Origin: Parvibaculum sp040216885
Lineage (GTDB): Bacteria; Pseudomonadota; Alphaproteobacteria; Parvibaculales; Parvibaculaceae
Direction: 5' to 3'
Length of the DNA: 64,000 nt
Assembly (NCBI GenBank): GCA_040216885.1
Contig: JAVJOG010000008.1
Location: forward strand, 375,594-439,593
Under the pieces are notes generated by a model. It saw only the letters and a list, made by a program, of their open reading frames with translations. It was not told where the DNA came from and made no database searches. Below, one piece after another: positions 16,457 through 25,373 of the stretch (positions are counted from its first letter, which is position 1; each line of letters opens with the position of its first letter). Both the position numbers and the translations under genes were made by a program.

Positions 16457-16479
16457 CCCCGGCTTTCGCCGGGGTGACA
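16457..16479. repeat. Intergenic palindromic repeat, copy 1
   Basis: CCCCGGC-tttc-GCCGGGG followed by TGACAC and a T-rich stretch. The same GCCGGGGTGACACTT sequence recurs at 18931-18945, where the hairpin has been split by a mobile element. It sits in the gap between the divergent NUDIX and rsmE genes. Confidence 0.7.
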
Positions 16480-16538
16480 CTTTTGTTTTGGGTTGCGGAC
16501 CTGCGCGCCTTACAAGAAGAAGAACGATTGAGGACATC

Positions 16539-17336
16539 ATGACCCGCCGCGACGATGCCCCAGACACCGACGACAATCCGCGCTGTGCGAGCGGCAAGGC
16601 GCGGCTTTTTGTCGAGGGGGATTTGCGCGGGGGCGCGTCGCTGACGCTCGACGCGGACCAATCGCATTATCTCGTCAATGTGCTCAGGATGGGTGCCGGC
16701 GCGCCGGTGCTGCTGTTCAACGGGCGCGACGGGGAATGGGCGGCACGGATCACGCAAGCGCACAAGAAGCATTGCGTGCTGGAACTCATCGAGCGGACGC
16801 GGGCGCAGGAACCGTTGCCCGACATCTGGCTGTTGTTCGCGCCGGTCAAGAAGGCGCGGCTCGATTTCATCGCCCAGAAGGCGACCGAAATGGGGGCCGC
16901 CGTCATCCAGCCGGTCATCACGGCGCGCACGGTGGTGACGCGGCTGAAGGACGAACGCTTGCAGGCCAATGCGGTCGAAGCGGCCGAGCAATGCGGGCTT
17001 GTGGCTGTGCCGGAGGTGCGCGAGGCGGCGAAGCTTTCGGTGTTGCTCGCGCGCTGGAGCGCGGTCGCGCCGGGGCGGCGGATTCTCTTTTGCGACGAAG
17101 GCGAGACGCCCGGCGCGGCGCGGGCGGCGCTGGAGCGGCTCGCGGGCGACGGCTGGCGCGGGGCGCCGCTGGCGGTGCTGGTGGGGCCGGAAGGCGGGTT
17201 TTCGCCGGAGGAGCGGGATATGATCCGTTTGCGGAGCGATACGGCGGTGCTGTCGCTCGGGCCCCGCATCATGCGCGCCGACACGGCGGCCATCGCGGCG
17301 CTGGCGGTGGTGGGGCTGGTGCTCGGGGACTGGTGA
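16539..17336 (+). CDS. rsmE: 16S rRNA (uracil(1498)-N(3))-methyltransferase RsmE
   Basis: Methylates U1498 of 16S rRNA. A SPOUT-class enzyme of 265 residues: N-terminal PUA-like part with ARLFVEGDLRGG and HYLVNVLRMGAG, then the knot region with LVGPEGGFSPEE and LGPRIMRADTA, the SAM-binding signature. ATG 16539 follows GAGGACATC; an in-frame start further upstream would translate the palindromic repeat. It is followed after only 5 bp by the Gfo/Idh/MocA gene, so they are probably co-transcribed. Confidence 0.93.
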   Translation: MTRRDDAPDTDDNPRCASGKARLFVEGDLRGGASLTLDADQSHYLVNVLRMGAGAPVLLFNGRDGEWAARITQAHKKHCVLELIERTRAQEPLPDIWLLFAPVKKARLDFIAQKATEMGAAVIQPVITARTVVTRLKDERLQANAVEAAEQCGLVAVPEVREAAKLSVLLARWSAVAPGRRILFCDEGETPGAARAALERLAGDGWRGAPLAVLVGPEGGFSPEERDMIRLRSDTAVLSLGPRIMRADTAAIAALAVVGLVLGDW

Positions 17337-17341
17337 GAGAC

Positions 17342-18514
17342 ATGACGTCCACACAGGTTTTCACCATCGCCGTTGCCGGGCTCGGGCAGCGGATTGCGAC
17401 CGTGATCCGGCATCTGGTTGCGGCGGCGCCGAATGTGCGCGTTGCCGGTTATTGCGATCCGGCGCCGGTGGGGCTTCGCGCGCTTGAGAAGCGCGGGATC
17501 GCGGCGGGCGAGAATTTCGCCAGCGTCGAAGCAATGCTGGCGGCGGTGAGGCCCGACCTCCTGATGGTCGGCTCGCCCAACCATCTGCATCTCGACCACA
17601 TCAAGGCGGGGCTTGACGCGGGCGTGCGCGTCTTTTCCGAAAAGCCGGTGGTGCGCAGCGAAGAGGAGACATGGGAGCTGGCGCGGCTCTTGCGCGCGCA
17701 TGGCGAAGCGTCGGTGATCGTCGGGCTGGTGCTACGTTCCTCGCCGCTGGTCGCCGCCGTGCGCAAGCGGCTCGCACACGAAAGTTTCGGACGGCTTGTC
17801 AGCTTCGAGGGCAACGAGCATCTGCATCCCGAACACGGCGCCTTCCTGATGCGCGACTGGCGGCGGCACGCGCGCCACGCGGGCTCGTTCCTGCTCGACA
17901 AATGCTGCCACGATTTCGATCTCTACCGGCTTTTTGCGGGCGCGCTGCCGGCCCGCGTCGCGAGCTTCGGCGGGCGGACGATCTTCACGCCCGAAAATGC
18001 CGGCCTCGCGACGGCGCGCTATCCGAGCGGCGATCCGGCCTATTCGGTGTGGCGGGCGGGCTGGAACGGCGGCAACGACGTGTTCTCATCCGACGCCGAT
18101 GTCGCCGACAACCAGGTGGCACTGGTCGAATATCAAAACGGGGTGCGACTCGCCTTCCACGCCAACACGCATGCGGGGCTGATGCAGCGGCGCTGGTATT
18201 TCGCCGGCACGGGGGGCGCGATGGAGGCCGATCTCGTGACCAACCGGCTGAGCTTTCGCGACGCGCTGGGCATGAGCGATCCGCAGACGGAGGATATGGG
18301 GCTCGGGCCGGACGCGCATTACGGCTCGGACCCGGCGATGGGCCGCGACCTCGCCGCGCACCTGCTGGAAGGCGCGCCCTTCCCGGTGCAGGTTCACGAC
18401 GCGATGGTGGCGGGGCTGACCGTGATGGCGGTCGACCGTGCGATGCGCGAGGGAACGGTGGTCGATTGCGGGGCGTTGTGGGAGAGGTTGGCGACGGAGA
18501 TGGGGCGGGAGTGA
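17342..18514 (+). CDS. Gfo/Idh/MocA family oxidoreductase
   Basis: A 390-residue NAD(P)-dependent dehydrogenase of the glucose-fructose/inositol oxidoreductase type. The Rossmann segment AVAGLGQRIATVI is followed by the SPNHLHLDHIKAGLDAG and FSEKPV motifs, the Lys being the usual catalytic one, and by DKCCHDFDLYRLFAG in the sugar-binding domain. The dinucleotide loop GLGQR is slightly atypical (GxGxxG expected). Substrate unknown, most likely a sugar or cyclitol. Downstream is the 584-bp repeat island. Confidence 0.83.
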   Translation: MTSTQVFTIAVAGLGQRIATVIRHLVAAAPNVRVAGYCDPAPVGLRALEKRGIAAGENFASVEAMLAAVRPDLLMVGSPNHLHLDHIKAGLDAGVRVFSEKPVVRSEEETWELARLLRAHGEASVIVGLVLRSSPLVAAVRKRLAHESFGRLVSFEGNEHLHPEHGAFLMRDWRRHARHAGSFLLDKCCHDFDLYRLFAGALPARVASFGGRTIFTPENAGLATARYPSGDPAYSVWRAGWNGGNDVFSSDADVADNQVALVEYQNGVRLAFHANTHAGLMQRRWYFAGTGGAMEADLVTNRLSFRDALGMSDPQTEDMGLGPDAHYGSDPAMGRDLAAHLLEGAPFPVQVHDAMVAGLTVMAVDRAMREGTVVDCGALWERLATEMGRE

Positions 18515-18580
18515 GGATTGCGGACGGCGCGCGATCGATTCATTGACCGTTTGAGTCCGTTCCATTTCCAAGACCAAAAA

Positions 18581-18943
18581 TGTCATCCCGGCACTTGTTG
18601 CACTGCTGTCCGGTTTAAATTTTCCGAGTTGGTTCAAGCTTTTGATTTTGCGAGCGAAACGCCTGTCTGCCAGTGCTCGCGACTCGGAACCGCGAGATCG
18701 AGTTTTCTGGATCGCTCGGATGTTCCGACCGGGTCCGGCTTCAGAAAGCCATGCCGTTTTCAAAACCCGAAGTCGTCATGGCCCGCTTTATGCGGGCCAT
18801 CCACGTCTTTGCGGCGCGGAAGGCGGGAAAGAAAGACGTGGATGACCCGCCACCTTTATTACAAAGGAGGGCCGGGTCATGACGATTAAATCTGGATTTG
18901 AATTCTAAACCGGACAGCAGTGCACTTGTTGCCGGGGTGACAC
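18581..18943. repeat. Palindromic repeat, copy 2, interrupted by the MITE
   Basis: Removing the element and one duplication restores GTCATCCCGG-CACTTGTTG-CCGGGGTGAC, a hairpin of the same family as the repeat at 16457. The insertion thus went into the loop of an older intergenic repeat. Confidence 0.7.
18601..18922. mobile_element. MITE-like element with 17-bp inverted ends
   Basis: The element is 322 bp. Its ends are perfect 17-bp inverted repeats: CACTGCTGTCCGGTTTA at 18601-18617 and its reverse complement at 18906-18922. It is flanked by a 9-bp direct duplication CACTTGTTG (18592-18600 and 18923-18931). It is too short for a transposase and contains two inner hairpins: ATGGCCCGC/GCGGGCCAT at 18778-18800 and a 13-bp stem at 18798-18844. 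A 9-bp duplication suits IS4-like and several other families, so mobilisation by a full-length relative is likely; the family is not identified. Confidence 0.8.
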
Positions 18944-18991
18944 TTCTTTCTTTGGTTGCTGCCGAGAATCATCGCCAGACCCCTCAGGGGG

Positions 18992-19060
18992 TGTAACCTA
19001 TGTCCCCGAACAGGTGTCAACCATGTCCCCGGTCCATACACCCGCGGGGAGGGGGGACAT
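18992..19060. mobile_element. Remnant of insertion-sequence ends
   Basis: Two tandem 23-bp units start TGTAACCTATGTCCCCG (18992) and TGTCAACCATGTCCCCG (19015), and a third ATGTCCCC copy lies inverted at 19053-19060. Repeated TGT-started units with ATGTCCCCGG are typical of the ends of IS21/IS481-like elements. No transposase remains. Family assignment is from memory and tentative. Confidence 0.4.
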
Positions 19061-19098
19061 CAATCGAAAGCCGGCGGATGACGATCAGGTGTCAAGCC

Positions 19099-20241
19099 TC
19101 ACGCACTCCGTCCGCGCGCCTCGATCGGCCAGATGTCGACCAGGGTATCGCCGCGCACCACGTGGTAGGCGTCGTAGAGGTTCACCGTCGGGTCGCAATG
19201 GGGAGTCATGGCCGTCAGTGTGCTGCCGATTTCGAGCCTCGCGCCGTCGGGGAGCAGGACGCCGCCCTGTTCGTCGCCGAAGAAGAAGTAGCCCGCCCCC
19301 TCCGGCGCGCCCGAGAGCAGCACCGGCGGGTCGGCGTCGGTGGAGAAGGATTTGAAGCCGGCATCGGTGGTGGCGAGGTTTTTCGTGTTGGCGGAGACCA
19401 CCGTCATCTGCACCGAGAGCGAGGTTTCGAAGGGGAACGTGGCGCCGTTGCCGAGCGCGACGTCGTTGTATTGCTTGTCCATGAAGATGTAGGAGCCGCC
19501 CTGAAGCTCGGTCAGCACGCTGGCTTCGGGGTCGATGTTGTAGGTGCCGGTGCCGCCGCCCGAGACGATGTCGCAGGGCAGACCCTTCGCGCGCAACGCA
19601 TCGCGCATTTCGCCGAGCGTCGTCATCGCGGCCAGCGACTTTTCGCGGCGTTCGGCGAAGTCGTGGATGTGCATCAGGTGGCCGGCATAGGCCTGGAGGC
19701 CTTTCAGTTCCAGCGTGTCGGCAGCGTCGATCAGCTCGGCGAGGTCCAGCGCGTCGTCGCCGGGGCGGATGCCGGTGCGGTGGAGGCCGACATCGAGATC
19801 GACCAGCAGTTTCAGCGGGCGGCCGGCTTCCTTCGCCGCGGCGGCCAGCGCGCGGACATTGAGCGCGTTGTCGACAACGACCATCAGATCCGGCATTTTC
19901 GCGTTGAGCGCCGCGAGACGCGCGATGCCCTGCGCGGTGACGACCGGCGAGGTGATGAGGATGCTTTCGATGCCCCCTGCCCCCATCGCTTCCGCCTCGC
20001 CGAGCTTGGCGCAGCAGATGCCGAGCGCGCCGGCGGCGATCTGCGCTTTCGCGACGGCCACCGATTTGTGCGTCTTGGCGTGGGGACGGAGCGCGAGGCC
20101 GCCCGTCTGGCAATGCGCAGCCATCAACGCGACGTTGCGTTCGAAGGCGTCGAGGTCGAGCACGAGCGCCGGCGTCGCCAGCCTGGCGCGCGAGCCCGGC
20201 TTGCCGATCAGAGCCCGGTTGGTTTCCAATGCGCCGTTCAT
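19099..20241 (-). CDS. DSD1-family PLP enzyme (D-threonine aldolase-like)
   Basis: A 380-residue fold-type III (alanine-racemase-like) PLP protein. The Schiff-base Lys lies in LRPHAKTHKS; the C-terminal beta domain carries the metal-binding TPHCDPTVNLYD (His and Cys), as in D-threonine aldolase, D-3-hydroxyaspartate aldolase and eukaryotic-type D-serine dehydratase. It therefore cleaves or dehydrates a D-beta-hydroxy amino acid; which one cannot be told from motifs. It is monocistronic and converges on the repeat island. Confidence 0.85.
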   Translation of the reverse strand: MNGALETNRALIGKPGSRARLATPALVLDLDAFERNVALMAAHCQTGGLALRPHAKTHKSVAVAKAQIAAGALGICCAKLGEAEAMGAGGIESILITSPVVTAQGIARLAALNAKMPDLMVVVDNALNVRALAAAAKEAGRPLKLLVDLDVGLHRTGIRPGDDALDLAELIDAADTLELKGLQAYAGHLMHIHDFAERREKSLAAMTTLGEMRDALRAKGLPCDIVSGGGTGTYNIDPEASVLTELQGGSYIFMDKQYNDVALGNGATFPFETSLSVQMTVVSANTKNLATTDAGFKSFSTDADPPVLLSGAPEGAGYFFFGDEQGGVLLPDGARLEIGSTLTAMTPHCDPTVNLYDAYHVVRGDTLVDIWPIEARGRSA

Positions 20242-20368
20242 GCCGCCTCTCCCCTTGATTTGCGGGGCGCATCCTAAGTGCTGAGGATGCGGCGTACAAA
20301 CAGGGGATTGCGGCAGGCGCCATGCAATATGTTAGGGTCGGGCCCGGGTTTTGTACGGGGGTGTAAAA

Positions 20369-20607
20369 ATGGAAACACTGACTTTGCCGGGCCTGACGGT
20401 GCTCGCGTCGCTTTCGGGCGCGATAACAGGGATGCCGGCGGAAGCCGAGATCAGCAGGCCGCAGCCGGTGCAGATGGCACAGGCGACCTGTACGCTGAGC
20501 GGTCAGCGGCGGGCGGGCGCAAATACTGCTATTACAATTGCGGCACCGTGACGCGGACCGCGGTGGTGGCCGCCGGCAGGGTTTGCCCGGCCAGCATCCG
20601 GCGCTAG
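20369..20607 (+). pseudogene. Small exported Cys-containing protein, frameshifted
   Basis: From ATG 20369 (after GGGGGTG) the frame encodes a hydrophobic leader METLTLPGLTVLASLSGAIT, then MAQATCTLSGQRRAG, and soon ends at 20551. The -1/+2 frame continues with GRKYCYYNCGTVTRTAVVAAG and RVCPASIRR to a stop at 20607, a Cys-rich tail of convincing composition. Restoring one G in the run near 20510-20518 would give one 79-residue secreted protein with four cysteines. This is either a recent loss-of-function mutation, a sequencing error, or programmed slippage. Function unknown. Confidence 0.5.
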
Positions 20608-20637
20608 GCTGCCGGGCAATCGGGTTTCAGACGGATC

Positions 20638-21246
20638 ATGGCAAAAGCAAAAGGCAGCGCGGCCGCGCAGAAGGCAGGAGGCGACAAGCGGGAACTCATT
20701 CTCGAGGCCGCGCTCGATCTCTTTCGCCATTACGGCTACCGGCGCACCTCAATGGAGGATATCGCGCGGGCGGCCGCGGTCGCCAAGGGCACGCTCTATC
20801 TCTATTTCGAGAGCAAGGACGAGCTGTTCGAGGCGATCTGCCGCTCGCTTGCCGATCAGATCGCAGAGGGAGTGAGCGCGGCCGAAGCGCTCGACCTGCC
20901 GCTCGAACCGAAGCTCACGGCGCTGATGGAGGCCAAATACGGTTTTGCCTATCGCTGGGTGCTGTCGAGCCCGCATGCGGCGGAGCTGATGGAATCGAGC
21001 AGCCGGCTGAGGACCGATTATTTCGAGCCGGTGACGCAGCAGTTCCGCAACGCGGTGCTGAAGCTGATCCGCGAGGGCACGGCGCGTGGCGAACTCAACC
21101 CGAAAGCGGCCGGGCTCGCCCCCGAGGCGGCCATGGACGCCCTGATCGCGGCCGCTTACGGCGCCGAGAAATCGCCCGACGAGGCGACCTTCAAGGCACG
21201 GCTGGCGGCCATCATGCGGCTGACACTTCGCGGGCTCCGGGCCTGA
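20638..21246 (+). CDS. TetR family transcriptional regulator
   Basis: A 202-residue regulator. The HTH region reads GYRRTSMEDIARAAAVAKGTLYLYFESKDELFEAI; a Lys/Ala-rich leader of about 17 residues precedes it. The C-terminal domain is of the TetR_C type with no recognisable ligand site. Its last 35 bp overlap the 3' end of the convergent aat gene. No obvious target is adjacent except possibly the small exported protein gene upstream, 30 bp away on the same strand. Confidence 0.85.
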   Translation: MAKAKGSAAAQKAGGDKRELILEAALDLFRHYGYRRTSMEDIARAAAVAKGTLYLYFESKDELFEAICRSLADQIAEGVSAAEALDLPLEPKLTALMEAKYGFAYRWVLSSPHAAELMESSSRLRTDYFEPVTQQFRNAVLKLIREGTARGELNPKAAGLAPEAAMDALIAAAYGAEKSPDEATFKARLAAIMRLTLRGLRA

Positions 21247-22108
21247 GCGGCTCCCAGCCCGCCACATCGAGATCAGCATCGACCTGCCAGCGGCGCGGCA
21301 CCCGGCCCGCCTCGCGATGGCTTTTCAGGACAGCGGTGAATTCGGCGCGCGGAATGTCGCGCATGCCCAGCGCTGCCAGATGGCCGGTCATGTGCTTGCC
21401 GTCATTGAGGACGAAGCCCCATTCGGCAAGGTGGCGATTGAGGGTGACGAAGGCGATCTTCGAGGTGTCGCGGCCGCGGGCAAACTGGCTCTCGGTGTAG
21501 AAGACGCCACCCGAGGCAACGCCGTAGAGCCCGCCGGCCAGATTTCCTTCCGCGTCCCAGACCTCGACCGAATGCGCATGGCCTGCCCGGTGAAGCGCGC
21601 GATAGGCGGCGATGAAGCGCGGCGTGATCCAGGTCAGTGCCGGACGGCCCGGCCGCGGCGCGGCGCAGGCTTCCATCACCGCGTCGAAGGCGGTGTCGAA
21701 GGTGACGGTGAATTTCTTCTGGCGCAGGACGCGGCGCAGGCTTTTCTCGATGCGGCTTTCCTCAAGGAAGAGGACCGCGCGGTGCGACGGCGCCCACCAT
21801 TTGACCGGGCCGATGTGGCACCAGGGATAGATGCCCTCGGCATAGGCGGCGACGAGACGGTCGACCGACATCGGCCCGCCGATGTCGACGAGGCCGTCGG
21901 GCAATGTCAGGGCCTCTTCGGGGCGGCGCTGGAAGGGCGCGGCCGGGCGGCGGGCCAGCTTTTCGGCCCCCAGGCGCAGAAAGCCCAGCGGATGCGCCAG
22001 GCGGTGCGGTCGCGCGGCATAGGCGAGCGCCAGCACACCATTGACGACCGGTTTCAAGACGCTGCCGCTTGCCGTCTGTTTCATTGTGACACGATCGATC
22101 GCCTGCAT
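21212..22108 (-). CDS. aat: Leucyl/phenylalanyl-tRNA--protein transferase
   Basis: Adds Leu or Phe from aminoacyl-tRNA to N-terminal Lys/Arg of proteins, marking them for ClpAP. Family motifs are AYAEGIYPW, WWAPSHRAVL, LTWITPRFIAAYRALH, HSVEVWDAEGNLAGGLYGVASGGVFYTESQF and FVTLNRHL. The usual GESMF segment reads TESQF here, a mild departure. The protein is 298 residues with about 65 residues ahead of the conserved core, longer than the E. coli enzyme. ATG 22084 is an alternative start. Confidence 0.87.
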   Translation of the reverse strand: MQAIDRVTMKQTASGSVLKPVVNGVLALAYAARPHRLAHPLGFLRLGAEKLARRPAAPFQRRPEEALTLPDGLVDIGGPMSVDRLVAAYAEGIYPWCHIGPVKWWAPSHRAVLFLEESRIEKSLRRVLRQKKFTVTFDTAFDAVMEACAAPRPGRPALTWITPRFIAAYRALHRAGHAHSVEVWDAEGNLAGGLYGVASGGVFYTESQFARGRDTSKIAFVTLNRHLAEWGFVLNDGKHMTGHLAALGMRDIPRAEFTAVLKSHREAGRVPRRWQVDADLDVAGWEPLRPGAREVSAA

Positions 22109-22172
22109 GGCTGGCCCCCAAATTGCTCCTCCCTTCCATTCAAGAGCGGGGCCATCAAGGAGGACACCGGGA

Positions 22173-22895
22173 ATGACAATGACCAGGAGCGATCCCGAGC
22201 ACGTTCAAGCGACGCGGCTGCGGTCCTTCCGGCTGTCGGCGATGATCTGGCTTGCCTCCTTCGTCATCATCGCAGCCGGGATTTTCCGCGAATGGTATGT
22301 GTACCGTTTCGGGACAGAGACGCTGCTGGAGGATTTGCGACATATCGCGCTCAATGCCGAATATTGCCTGCCGGCCTGGTATTCCTCGCTGCTGCTGATC
22401 TCGGCGGCCGGGCTGCTGGCGCTGGCGACCGCCTCGGCGGCGCGCAACGGCGAGCGCTACCTGTTCCACTGGGCGGTGCTCGCAATCATGTTTGTCGGGC
22501 TGTCGGCCGACGAGGCGACCGGCGTGCATGAGGTGGCGATCGAGCCGCTTCGCGACGGGCTGAGCCTCAGCGGCATCTTCCATTTCGGCTGGGTGATCCC
22601 CGGCGCGATCCTGGCCGGCCTGGCCGGGCTTGCCTATCTGCCTTTCCTGCTGGCGCTGCCGGGCCGCTCGCGCCTGGTCTTCTTTACGGCCGGCGCGCTA
22701 TTCGTCGGCGGGGCGCTCGGCATGGAGATGGTGGGCGGCTATCTGCTGACGCAGCATGGCGAGCAAAGCCTTGCCTATATCGCCGCCTTCACAGTCGAGG
22801 AGAGCCTCGAAATCCTCGGGGCGACGCTGTTTGTGACCGGGCTGATGGGGCATCTCAAACGGCAATATGGCGGGGCGGGGCTGGTCATCGCCTGA
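22173..22895 (+). CDS. Six-span membrane protein of unknown function
   Basis: A 240-residue integral membrane protein. Hydrophobic segments lie near residues 21-39, 66-88, 96-114, 138-163, 170-195 and 215-232. Conserved-looking polar residues in or near spans (SADEATGVHEVAIEP, FHFGW, EESLEILG) suggest a metal or proton site, but I do not recognise the family. The ATG follows AAGGAGG by about 9 bases. Divergent from aat, and 95 bp before the groES control region. Confidence 0.7.
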   Translation: MTMTRSDPEHVQATRLRSFRLSAMIWLASFVIIAAGIFREWYVYRFGTETLLEDLRHIALNAEYCLPAWYSSLLLISAAGLLALATASAARNGERYLFHWAVLAIMFVGLSADEATGVHEVAIEPLRDGLSLSGIFHFGWVIPGAILAGLAGLAYLPFLLALPGRSRLVFFTAGALFVGGALGMEMVGGYLLTQHGEQSLAYIAAFTVEESLEILGATLFVTGLMGHLKRQYGGAGLVIA

Positions 22896-22989
22896 CCGGC
22901 CGGGCCCAATAACACAAGGAAAACCGACCGGTTCCGTCCCTGCCCCGCTTGACAGCGGGCCCGCAGGCTCCTATTTGTCCACAGCGCCC

Positions 22990-23016
22990 TTGGCACTCAC
23001 TTCATCTGAGTGCTAA
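22990..23016 (+). promoter_or_regulatory. CIRCE element (HrcA operator)
   Basis: TTGGCACTC-N9-GAGTGCTAA differs at one base from the CIRCE consensus TTAGCACTC-N9-GAGTGCTAA. It lies 62 bp before the groES start, the classical place for HrcA repression of chaperonin operons. hrcA itself is not in the window. Confidence 0.95.
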
Positions 23017-23077
23017 CAGGGCCGAAAAATCAAGAATTTTCCGCATCTTAGCGGTTGGGACACAGGAGAGATCAGAG

Positions 23078-23392
23078 ATGAAATTCCGTCCTCTGCATGA
23101 CCGCGTCGTTGTTCGCCGGGTCGAGGAAGAAGCCAAGACCGCCGGCGGGATCATCATCCCCGACACGGCGCAGGAAAAGCCCTCGCAGGGCGAAGTGATC
23201 GCGGTGGGCCCGGGCGCCCGCGGCGACGACGGCAAGATCATCGCGCCGGACGTCAAGGTCGGCGACCGCGTGATCTTCGGGAAGTGGTCGGGCACCGAAG
23301 TCAAGATCGACGGGGAAGACCTGTTGATCATGAAAGAGTCCGACATCATGGGTGTGCTGGAAGGCGCGGCCAAGAAGAAAGCCGCTGCGTAA
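23078..23392 (+). CDS. groES: Co-chaperonin GroES
   Basis: The 104-residue Cpn10 heptamer subunit that caps GroEL. It starts MKFRPLHDRVVVRR and has the mobile loop EEEAKTAGGIIIPDTAQEKP and the ending ESDIMGVLE, all canonical. ATG 23078 follows AGGAGAG. First gene of groESL, under CIRCE control; the tail GAAKKKAAA is slightly longer than usual. Confidence 0.97.
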   Translation: MKFRPLHDRVVVRRVEEEAKTAGGIIIPDTAQEKPSQGEVIAVGPGARGDDGKIIAPDVKVGDRVIFGKWSGTEVKIDGEDLLIMKESDIMGVLEGAAKKKAAA

Positions 23393-23393
23393 G

Positions 23394-23426
23394 GCTCGCA
23401 ACCGGATACCGGTCGCGGGCTTTTTT
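23394..23426 (+). terminator. Terminator-like hairpin between groES and groEL
   Basis: GCTCGC-a-ACCGG, loop ATA, CCGGT-c-GCGGGC, then six T. It looks like an intrinsic terminator inside the operon. It may act as a partial attenuator or as a processing or stability element; cleavage of groESL mRNA between the two genes is known in Agrobacterium. Confidence 0.65.
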
Positions 23427-23493
23427 CATGCTTCCGCATGACGCCCACGCGACCGCTCGTTCCGTTTCATGAATTCAGAAGGATCAAGGAAAA

Positions 23494-25152
<1,659 letters not shown>

Positions 25153-25186
25153 AGAAGTCTCTCGTTCAACGCCTCGGAAATGCGAA

Positions 25187-25215
25187 GGGCCGGTGGAAAC
25201 ACCGGCCCTTTTGCT
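25187..25215 (+). terminator. Intrinsic terminator of groESL
   Basis: GGGCCGGTG-gaaa-CACCGGCCC followed by TTTTGCTTT, 35 bp after the groEL stop. It marks the end of the native operon just before the base composition changes. Confidence 0.92.
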
Positions 25216-25373
25216 TTGGGGAAACAACAGAATTTGTCTAGTCAACAATATCTACTGGTCAAAACACGGTTGACTGCACGTCACGAGGCCGTTGCTAGGT
25301 CATATGGTCTCCCTCTAGTGTTTGAAGGCACATCGCCCAACCAACGGTGGTTCGGCTATTGGGGGATATCGAG

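Larger units (their letters stand above)
18515..19098. other. Gene-free repeat island
   Basis: A 584-bp stretch between two convergent genes. It holds a palindromic repeat split by a MITE-like element with target duplication (18581-18943), and, further right, fragments that look like insertion-sequence ends (18992-19060). No protein frame in it has family resemblance or a good ribosome site. Confidence 0.75.

Noticed and set aside
16425..16538. N-terminal extension of RsmE through the palindromic repeat
   Set aside because: The extension translates repeat DNA and a better ribosome site precedes ATG 16539.
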